Of a DNA stretch of 5,613 bases, positions 1 through 3,857 are shown piece by piece; position 1 is the stretch's first letter; every line of letters starts with the position of its first letter. Source of the DNA: Clostridia bacterium (GTDB lineage Bacteria; Bacillota; Clostridia; UBA1381); NCBI GenBank assembly GCA_900770405.1, contig CAAGKL010000106.1, positions 1-5,613 of the forward strand. The letters are read 5' to 3'. The notes under the pieces were generated by a model, which worked only from the letters and a program-made list of their open reading frames with translations, had not been told where the DNA came from and ran no database searches. The translations under genes were made by a program, and so were the position numbers.

Positions 1-68
1 CGATTGGCGTGCTCGTGCGACACTCTCTTCTTGCGGGACAGCCATAGCCGCAAAAGCTCCCTGTTCAT
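1..68 (-). CDS. Start of an unrecognised gene (5' end only, truncated by the window edge)
   Basis: The minus strand opens an ATG frame at 68 that stays open to the window edge: 22 full codons beginning MNRELLRLWLSRKKRVSH. An AGAGGTG ribosome binding site (74-80) sits 5 nt upstream of the ATG, and a candidate sigma-A promoter lies further upstream at 110-138. These two signals are the reason for calling a gene on so short a stretch. The visible N-terminus is basic and amphipathic (R/K-rich with Leu and Trp). It is not a Sec signal peptide, so a cytosolic protein is likely. I do not recognise the family and assign no function. The gene is separated from the upstream tRNA by a terminator, so it is probably transcribed on its own. 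Confidence 0.6.
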   Translation of the reverse strand, partial: MNRELLRLWLSRKKRVSHEHAN

Positions 69-109
69 TTGCACACCTCTTTTAGGCAAAAAAATTACTA
101 CCATTAAAT

Positions 110-138
110 AGACTACTACATTTTACACGATTTGTCAA
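110..138 (-). promoter_or_regulatory. Candidate sigma-A promoter for the gene starting at 68
   Basis: On the minus strand an exact TTGACA -35 (133-138) is followed by a 17-nt spacer and TAGTCT (110-115) as a weak -10. The -10 keeps the key T, A and final T of TATAAT but misses three positions. Spacing and distance to the ATG at 68 fit a leader of about 35 nt. No better -10 is visible at spacings of 16-19. Confidence 0.45.
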
Positions 139-168
139 AGAAAATTTGCATTTCGGGCAAATTTTTTT
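138..168. repeat. AT-rich inverted repeat next to the -35 box
   Basis: A perfect 9-bp inverted repeat, AAAATTTGC (141-149) and GCAAATTTT (157-165), surrounds a 7-nt loop and can be extended by three further pairs, one of them G-U. It lies just upstream of the TTGACA of the leftmost promoter, in a gene-free stretch (69-303). It could be a remnant or auxiliary terminator or a protein-binding dyad. The sequence alone does not decide, and AT-rich repeats of this size can occur by chance. Confidence 0.35.
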
Positions 169-264
169 TGCCGCGTGCACATCAAAAGCTCGAAAAAACA
201 AGATAAATCACGCGGAAAAAGTTGTCGGCAAGTGTGACCTTTTTATGCACAGCAGCCGATATTT

Positions 265-298
265 TAAACAAAAATACGGCAAGCCGAAAAGCTTGCCG
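265..298 (-). terminator. Rho-independent terminator of the tRNA-Arg transcript
   Basis: Read on the minus strand, CGGCAAGC and GCTTGCCG (291-298 and 277-284) form a perfect 8-bp stem with a 6-nt loop. It is followed by a U-rich tail (TATTTTTGTTT). It begins 5 nt past the CCA end of the tRNA, as expected for a monocistronic tRNA unit. Confidence 0.9.
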
Positions 299-303
299 CA
301 GCG

Positions 304-380
304 TGGTACGCCTGATGCGATTCGAACGCACGACCTTCAGAGTCGGAGTCTGACACTCTATCCGGCTGAGCTACAGGCGC
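304..380 (-). tRNA. tRNA-Arg (anticodon CCG)
   Basis: The 77-nt minus-strand gene folds into a full cloverleaf. The acceptor is GCGCCTG against CAGGCGT, the D stem is GCTC/GAGT with GG in the D loop, and the anticodon stem is TCAGA/TCTGA. The 7-nt anticodon loop is CTCCGAC, the variable loop has 5 nt, and the T arm is GTGCG-TTCGAAT-CGCAT. The discriminator is A and the CCA end is encoded (304-306). Anticodon CCG (344-346) reads the arginine codon CGG. Slightly unusual points are a G1-U72 wobble as the first acceptor pair, a G-U pair at the base of the T stem, and C at position 38. None breaks the fold, so the gene is likely functional. It has its own promoter and terminator. Confidence 0.96.
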
Positions 381-396
381 ATATAACACAAGAGCC

Positions 397-425
397 ATTA
401 TAACACACAATCCGCATTATGTCAA
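397..425 (-). promoter_or_regulatory. Exact-consensus sigma-A promoter of tRNA-Arg
   Basis: On the minus strand TTGACA (420-425), a 17-nt spacer and TATAAT (397-402) match the sigma-A/sigma-70 consensus at all twelve positions. Initiation about 7 nt downstream would give a 5' leader of only some 10 nt before the tRNA. Confidence 0.93.
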
Positions 426-467
426 GGAAAAGCTGTGCAGAAAATCACAATTTTACCGAAAATCCGG

Positions 468-506
468 GCAAAAAAAGGACAAAGTCCGTAAAGACCTTGC
501 CCCTTT
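468..506 (-). terminator. Rho-independent terminator of the rpsU-yqeY operon
   Basis: On the minus strand a hairpin of up to 14 pairs with a few G-U pairs (arm 493-506, loop TTTACG at 487-492, arm 473-486) runs into a tract of seven U (470-476). It starts 8 nt after the yqeY stop codon and ends upstream of the tRNA promoter, insulating the two units. Confidence 0.9.
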
Positions 507-513
507 GCCGCTG

Positions 514-960
514 TCATACAGACAGCAGACCTCTTGCAATTTCGTTAATTCTGCGTCCGTCGGCTCTGCCCTTTGTTTTAGGCATAACCGCGCTCATAAC
601 CTTGCCCATATCCTTTACCGATTCGGCACCGACGCTTGCAATAGCTTCTTTCACAATCTCGCCGAGCTCCTCATCGGAAAGCTGTTCCGGCAAATATTCC
701 ATCAAATAACCAATTTCTGCCTTAAGTTCAGCGATTAAATCGCTTCGGCCGCTTTTCTCGTAATCTGGCAAAGAATCCTTACGCTGCTTGAGCTGCTTTG
801 CAATCACTTCGAGCACGCCGTCATCATCAAGAACTGTCTTCTTGTCTTTTTCAATTTGCAGAACCCCTGCGCGAATCATCTGGACCACATTCTTGCGAAC
901 CGTGTCCTTGTCCTTCATCGCAGCTTTCAAATCCTGCGCCAGCTTATCCTTAAGATTCAT
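514..960 (-). CDS. yqeY: GatB/YqeY domain-containing protein
   Basis: This cytosolic protein of 148 residues has the usual length of the stand-alone YqeY family. Family marks visible are the N-terminal MNLKDKLAQDLKAAMKDKD helix, the central run from LKQRKDSLPDYEKSGR (about residues 57-72) through E(I)GYLMEYLPEQLSDEEL, and the C-terminal DMGKVMSAVMPKTKGRADG segment (about 117-135). The domain resembles the C-terminal tail domain of GatB, the amidotransferase subunit that binds tRNA. The role of the free-standing form is not firmly established; a tRNA-linked function is inferred from homology. The ATG is preceded by TAAGGTG, whose Shine-Dalgarno overlaps the rpsU stop codon, leaving 10 nt between the genes. 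That implies co-transcription and probable translational coupling with S21, as is common in Firmicutes. A strong terminator follows. Confidence 0.95.
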   Translation of the reverse strand: MNLKDKLAQDLKAAMKDKDTVRKNVVQMIRAGVLQIEKDKKTVLDDDGVLEVIAKQLKQRKDSLPDYEKSGRSDLIAELKAEIGYLMEYLPEQLSDEELGEIVKEAIASVGAESVKDMGKVMSAVMPKTKGRADGRRINEIARGLLSV

Positions 961-970
961 TTAAAACACC

Positions 971-1147
971 TTATTTAAACTTTCTCTTACGAGCCGCCTC
1001 TGACTTTTTCTTGCGCTTAACGCTGGGCTTCTCATAATGCTCGCGCTTTCTGATTTCAGACATTACGCCTGACTTTGCACACTGCCTTTTAAACCGGCGA
1101 AGAGCGCTGTCTAATGACTCATTATCTTTTACACGAATTTCTGACAT
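971..1147 (-). CDS. rpsU: 30S ribosomal protein S21
   Basis: This basic protein of 58 residues has the family's normal length. It begins MSEIRVKDNESLDSALRRF and continues through KRQCAKSGVMSEIRKREHYE to a Lys/Arg-rich tail ending RKRKFK. S21 is a late-assembling small-subunit protein close to the anti-Shine-Dalgarno region of 16S rRNA, where it promotes initiation. The start at 1147 is chosen over an in-frame upstream ATG at 1201. It has a strong GGAGGGAGGG site 6 nt upstream (1154-1163), and the 18 extra residues of the longer frame do not belong to the family. It is the first gene of the operon with yqeY. Its promoter has both consensus hexamers and lies about 90 nt upstream, behind a leader with alternative hairpins. 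Confidence 0.97.
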   Translation of the reverse strand: MSEIRVKDNESLDSALRRFKRQCAKSGVMSEIRKREHYEKPSVKRKKKSEAARKRKFK

Positions 1148-1153
1148 CTGTTT

Positions 1154-1236
1154 CCCTCCCTCCGGCAAAACAATTTCCGGCTGTTTAATGGAAATACCCA
1201 AGCCCGGAACACTTTGTCCAAGCTTTGGCTGCCACA
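1154..1236 (-). promoter_or_regulatory. Structured 5' leader of rpsU (candidate regulatory RNA)
   Basis: The leader between the predicted start site (~1236) and the S21 ribosome binding site holds three pairings that compete. (a) AAGCTTGGA (1217-1225) pairs with TCCGGGCTT (1200-1208), 9 bp with two G-U. (b) TTCCGGGCT (1201-1209) pairs with AGCCGGAA (1175-1182), 8 bp with one bulged G. (c) CCGG (1177-1180) pairs with CCGG (1162-1165), the latter overlapping the start of the GGAGGGAGGG site. Elements used in (b) are shared with (a) and (c), so the structures are mutually exclusive and could expose or hide the ribosome binding site. Autoregulation by S21 is an inference. I do not know a described leader family for this gene. 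Confidence 0.4.
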
Positions 1237-1242
1237 GGTATT

Positions 1243-1272
1243 ATTATACCTCATTTTTGATATATCTGTCAA
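1243..1272 (-). promoter_or_regulatory. Sigma-A promoter of rpsU-yqeY
   Basis: On the minus strand TTGACA (1267-1272) and TATAAT (1243-1248) are both exact, with an 18-nt spacer. The -10 box lies inside a dyad, GGTAT-AATA-ATACC (1237-1250), which may be chance or a repressor site. Confidence 0.9.
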
Positions 1273-1341
1273 GTTTTTAGAGAAATTTTTTTTGCTTTTA
1301 ACCAAAAAAATCATTTTTTACAAAAAAATTATAAAAAACAC
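1273..1341. promoter_or_regulatory. A/T-tract region between divergent ribosomal promoters
   Basis: This stretch contains no gene. It separates the -35 boxes of the divergent rpsU and rplU promoters, in the middle of the 317-base non-coding gap 1148-1464. It is made of A or T runs of 4-8 bases at 1274-1278, 1286-1293, 1296-1299, 1304-1310, 1314-1319, 1322-1328 and 1333-1338. Centres are mostly 8-10 bases apart. Such runs upstream of -35 act as UP elements for the RNA polymerase alpha subunit and can bend DNA. A shared role for both promoters is inferred. Confidence 0.5.
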
Positions 1342-1370
1342 TTGACAATCATCGACAAAACAATTATAAT
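1342..1370 (+). promoter_or_regulatory. Exact-consensus sigma-A promoter of rplU-rpmA
   Basis: TTGACA (1342-1347), a 17-nt spacer and TATAAT (1365-1370) match consensus at all positions. The predicted start near 1377 leaves a leader of about 87 nt before rplU. Confidence 0.94.
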
Positions 1371-1376
1371 TATGTG

Positions 1377-1457
1377 GTATCCGCACTAAGTACGGTTAAT
1401 TGTAATTCGCCTTTTGGCGAAACCTGCAAGGGCGCGACTTCATATAATAAGGAGGTG
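1377..1457 (+). promoter_or_regulatory. Probable ribosomal protein L21 leader (rplU autoregulatory RNA)
   Basis: The leader directly precedes rplU. It shows a hairpin CCGCAC-TAA-GTACGG (1381-1395, one C-A mismatch), then a perfect TTCGCC-TTTT-GGCGAA hairpin (1406-1421). The unpaired block ACCTGCAAGGGCGCGAC follows (1422-1438), then the AAGGAGGTG ribosome binding site. ACCT (1422-1425) can pair with AGGT of that site, and the CGCC arm (1408-1411) could alternatively pair with the later GGCG. Position, size and the ACCTGCAAGGGCGCGA block fit my memory of the Firmicutes L21 leader family, in which L21 is thought to control its own synthesis. A covariance-model search was not possible. Confidence 0.65.
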
Positions 1458-1464
1458 CAACACA

Positions 1465-1776
1465 ATGTATGCTGTAATCGTTACGGGCGGCAAGCAGTAC
1501 AAGGTAGCTGAGGGCGACACAATTTTTGTTGAGAAGCTCAACGCTGAGGAGGGCGCTGCCGTTACTTTTGACAATGTTCTGGCTGTATCTGACGGCGAAA
1601 GCCTTACCGTTGGTGCTCCCACGGTTGAGGGCGCAAGCGTTACCGCTAAGGTCGTTAAGCAGGGCAAGGCTAAGAAAATCTACGTTTTCAAGATGAAGAG
1701 AAAGAAAAACGAGAGAAGCAAAAAGGGTCACAGACAGCCCTACACAAAGGTTGTTATCGAAGCAATCAACAAATAA
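1465..1776 (+). CDS. rplU: 50S ribosomal protein L21
   Basis: The product of 103 residues matches the usual bacterial length of about 100-105. It starts MYAVIVTGGKQYKVAEGD, has the central (D)NVLAVSDGESLTVGAPTVEGA segment, and ends with a Lys/Arg-rich part and the conserved GHRQPYTKV motif near the C-terminus. L21 binds 23S rRNA in the large subunit. ATG 1465 is chosen because the strong AAGGAGGTG lies 7 nt upstream and the protein begins as family members do; in-frame codons back to 1414 belong to the leader RNA. rpmA follows after 35 nt with no terminator, so the two are co-transcribed. The small protease gene prp/ysxB that commonly lies between these genes in Firmicutes is absent. Confidence 0.98.
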   Translation: MYAVIVTGGKQYKVAEGDTIFVEKLNAEEGAAVTFDNVLAVSDGESLTVGAPTVEGASVTAKVVKQGKAKKIYVFKMKRKKNERSKKGHRQPYTKVVIEAINK

Positions 1777-1811
1777 GCATATAACTATTTCGGAAAGCTG
1801 AGGTGTTTTTA

Positions 1812-2066
1812 ATGGCTCATAAAAAAGGTATGGGAAGCACCAAAAACGGTCGTGACAGCGAATCCAAGCGACTCGGCGTTAAGCGCGCTGACGGTCAGGA
1901 GGTTAAAGCCGGCAGTATTTTGGTAAGACAGAGAGGCACAAAAATCCATCCGGGCAACAATGTCGGTATCGGTAGCGATGACACACTCTTCGCTAAGATT
2001 GACGGCAAGGTTAAGTTCGAAAGACTCGGCAGGGATAAAAAGCAGTGCAGCGTTTACTCTGCGTAA
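1812..2066 (+). CDS. rpmA: 50S ribosomal protein L27
   Basis: The 84-residue product begins MAHKKGMGSTKNGRDSESKR, continues LGVKRADGQEVKAGSILVR and QRGTKIHPGNNVGIG, and ends KVKFERLGRDKKQ-CSVYSA. L27 reaches towards the peptidyl-transferase centre with its glycine-rich basic N-terminus. ATG 1812 is preceded by GAGGTG with 6 nt spacing. The GTG at 1803 lies inside that site and is not a start. The N-terminus is the short form seen in E. coli. It lacks the extension (a NLQFFA-type cleavage site) that Firmicutes carrying the Prp protease remove during maturation. This agrees with the missing prp gene upstream. The gene is the last of its operon and is followed by two hairpin terminators. Confidence 0.98.
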   Translation: MAHKKGMGSTKNGRDSESKRLGVKRADGQEVKAGSILVRQRGTKIHPGNNVGIGSDDTLFAKIDGKVKFERLGRDKKQCSVYSA

Positions 2067-2077
2067 TTAAATAAGTC

Positions 2078-2129
2078 AAAAGGTCGGCATTTGTGGACGT
2101 ATGAGCTTCGGGTGTCGACTTTTTATTTT
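2078..2129 (+). terminator. Terminator of rplU-rpmA
   Basis: Arms 2078-2093 and 2109-2124 can form a 16-bp stem with several G-U pairs around a 15-nt loop. The U-rich tract TTTTTATTTT follows. It starts 12 nt past the rpmA stop. Confidence 0.8.
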
Positions 2130-2141
2130 GCAAAAATCAAA

Positions 2142-2179
2142 CGGCAATCAGTGCATCTCTGCCCGATTGCCGCTTTTTT
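2142..2179. terminator. Bidirectional terminator between convergent operons
   Basis: CGGCAATC (2142-2149) and GATTGCCG (2165-2172) form a perfect 8-bp stem with a 15-nt loop. On the plus strand it is followed by CTTTTTTTATCTTTT. On the minus strand it is followed by TTTGATTTTT and lies 16 nt past the stop of the propeller gene. It is therefore placed to stop both the rpmA transcript (as a second terminator) and the glmS-propeller transcript. Confidence 0.85.
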
Positions 2180-2188
2180 TATCTTTTC

Positions 2189-3823
2189 TCAAAGCCCGCT
2201 GTGCATCTGTTTTTTCGCCAGCTCCGCTATTATCCGCGCCGCATCGCGCTCGGACAATTCGCCGTCCGGCACAAGTTCCACACTGCGTCCCGCGTGCTTT
2301 ATCATATCGCGTGCCTCTGCGCCGGTCATATGCTGCCGCGGGCCGAACCTGCCGAAGGTGCCCTCGACAATCCCAAGCTTTTTCAGCGTGCCGGTTGCCT
2401 CGCAGAAATAATCCGTGTCGTACACATCTGAGAAATTCTCCCGCTCGAATGCCGACAGCCCCAGCGCATCAGTGAACATCACCGCAAATCTGCCGCGCAG
2501 CATCGGCGCATCATACGCCGCATCGTCGGCTAAAACCGTACTCGCCCACTCAGCCGCGCTTTGCACGCCGCAGCTACCCGCCGCAATGCGCACCGCATAA
2601 TTGCACAAATTCTGCGCGCCGACATCAAAGCGCGTCATATTACGCAGACGCTTGTCCTGCGGTCTTACCTCCGGCATCGCAATCGGCGCAAGCCCTCCCG
2701 CCGTGCGCGAAAAAATCTCGATTTTTTCATCATTGTACGTCAAAAGCTGCACGCTACCGTCGCCCGCCAAATCCGCATATTCAATGCTGCCGTTCGCCGG
2801 CACGGACGCAATCAGATTCAGCGCGCCGTTGAAAATTTCCGCCGTCACTCCGCTGCCGCAAACCATTATCGCATCGCGCGACCTACCGCAAAAGCCTTCT
2901 ATGCACCTGACCGTGCACCCGCGCACACCGAGCGGCAGCTCATAAATCATATTGCCGTTTCTGTCCGCCAGCACCAGCCAGTCATTCTCCTCCCCGCGTC
3001 TTATCCCCGCGGTTTCGCAGCCGGGTCTGTCATCGCAGAAATTGCCGAACACCGCCGACCGCAGCGTACTGTCAAAGCTCCACAGCTTTTCGCCGACGGC
3101 GTTAAATGTCGCGAGCTCCCCGCCGCCGATGACAACCGACGGCAGCATCTCGCCGTTCATATCAAAGCTGCCGACCCACAGTCTGTCCGCGTGCGCAGGC
3201 ATATCGCAGCTCCACAAAAGATCGCCGTCACCGCTGAGCACATTATACCCGGCAATCACCTCATCGCGTCCGTCGCCGTTTATATCGTACAGCAGCAGGA
3301 AATGCCCGATATTGCCCTTAAAGCTCCACATCAGGTTAAAATTCAGATCCATCGCCCAAAGCTGATGATAGCGATTTTTCAGTATAATGTTGCGCGCATA
3401 GCCGCTGCCCTCCAGGTCAGCAATTGCAATGCAGTCGTGCGCATTTTTGTCCGGGAGGGCAAATTTGCGCTTCAAGGTGCCGCCCGCGCCGTCAAAAATG
3501 CAGAATTCTCCGCCCATCACGCACAAAAGCTCATTCACGCCGTCATTGTCGATGTCGTAAATCTGCGCCGGTATGTCCGTGGCCACCGCGCGCGCCTCCG
3601 TGTCGGGCGTGCCGATTTCCCACAAAAGCTCCCCGTCCGCACTGTACGCGGCGGCATATATCACCTCGTGCGGGTAAAAGGCGTCATCCTCCACGCGGTC
3701 GGGCTGGAGCATAACTATCTCCAGCCTGCCGTCGCCATTTATATCGCCCAGTCGCATCTGCATCCCCTTGTACGGAAGGTCAATGCGCTTGACAAACTGC
3801 ATCGTGAGTGCTTCCTCCGACAT
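2189..3823 (-). CDS. FG-GAP/VCBS-like beta-propeller protein with C-terminal SLH-like region, no signal peptide
   Basis: The product has 544 residues. Residues ~22-370 hold about eight repeats of 41-63 residues, each carrying an aspartate-rich, calcium-type loop: DINGDGRLE (27), DIDNDGVNE (90), DLEGSG (136), DINGDGRDE (180), DMNGE (221), a degenerate copy near 262, another near 309, and DLAGDG (351). Blades also repeat a Gly-x-x-LW strand motif (DGELLWEIG, DGDLLWSCD, VGEKLWSFD). The pattern resembles FG-GAP propellers and the propeller of PL11 rhamnogalacturonan lyases, but I see no basis to claim lyase activity. Residues ~441-535 look like SLH modules: RGRFAVMFTDALGL, then FSDV(464)...LKKLGIVEGTFGRFGP..MTGAEA, then LSERDAARII. 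No signal peptide or membrane segment is visible and there are 13 Cys, pointing to the cytosol. AGGAGGAG (3828-3835) supports the ATG at 3823. Met8 has its own GGAGGAA and is an alternative start. The gene lies 34 nt behind glmS, probably in one transcript. Substrate and function are unknown. Confidence 0.85.
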   Translation of the reverse strand: MSEEALTMQFVKRIDLPYKGMQMRLGDINGDGRLEIVMLQPDRVEDDAFYPHEVIYAAAYSADGELLWEIGTPDTEARAVATDIPAQIYDIDNDGVNELLCVMGGEFCIFDGAGGTLKRKFALPDKNAHDCIAIADLEGSGYARNIILKNRYHQLWAMDLNFNLMWSFKGNIGHFLLLYDINGDGRDEVIAGYNVLSGDGDLLWSCDMPAHADRLWVGSFDMNGEMLPSVVIGGGELATFNAVGEKLWSFDSTLRSAVFGNFCDDRPGCETAGIRRGEENDWLVLADRNGNMIYELPLGVRGCTVRCIEGFCGRSRDAIMVCGSGVTAEIFNGALNLIASVPANGSIEYADLAGDGSVQLLTYNDEKIEIFSRTAGGLAPIAMPEVRPQDKRLRNMTRFDVGAQNLCNYAVRIAAGSCGVQSAAEWASTVLADDAAYDAPMLRGRFAVMFTDALGLSAFERENFSDVYDTDYFCEATGTLKKLGIVEGTFGRFGPRQHMTGAEARDMIKHAGRSVELVPDGELSERDAARIIAELAKKQMHSGL

Positions 3824-3827
3824 AAAT

Positions 3828-3854
3828 CTCCTCCTACCGTATGCCGTACGGCAT
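3828..3854 (-). promoter_or_regulatory. glmS-propeller intercistronic dyad and ribosome binding site
   Basis: The 34-nt gap contains the perfect 14-bp palindrome ATGCCGTACGGCAT (3841-3854). In the minus-strand transcript it can fold as ATGCC-GTAC-GGCAT. Alternatively CCGTA (3847-3851) pairs with TACGG (3837-3841) around a 5-nt loop. The two folds exclude each other and end next to the AGGAGGAG ribosome binding site (3828-3835) of the propeller gene. There is no U tract, so it is not a terminator. It may be a processing or translation-control hairpin or an operator. Confidence 0.45.
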
Positions 3855-3857
3855 CAA

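Noticed and set aside
171..215. Inverted repeat CCGCGTG (171-177) with CACGCGG (209-215) as a terminator
   Set aside because: The loop is 31 nt and no U tract follows on either strand at the right place.
146..403. An 85-codon plus-strand frame
   Set aside because: It runs through the terminator and the whole tRNA-Arg gene on the opposite strand, so it is a chance frame.
514..960. Calling the YqeY protein a GatB amidotransferase subunit
   Set aside because: Only the tail-type domain is present. The catalytic cradle of GatB is absent and the length is that of stand-alone YqeY.
1148..1201. An N-terminal extension of S21 starting at 1201
   Set aside because: The strong GGAGGGAGGG site and family length place the start at 1147. 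The extension is leader RNA sequence.
1414..1464. An upstream start for L21
   Set aside because: These codons coincide with the leader hairpin and its conserved block. ATG 1465 has the strong ribosome binding site and the family N-terminus.
2189..3823. Naming the propeller protein a rhamnogalacturonan lyase
   Set aside because: The resemblance is limited to propeller repeats and one motif stretch. No catalytic residues could be verified, and the C-terminal SLH-like part does not belong to that family.
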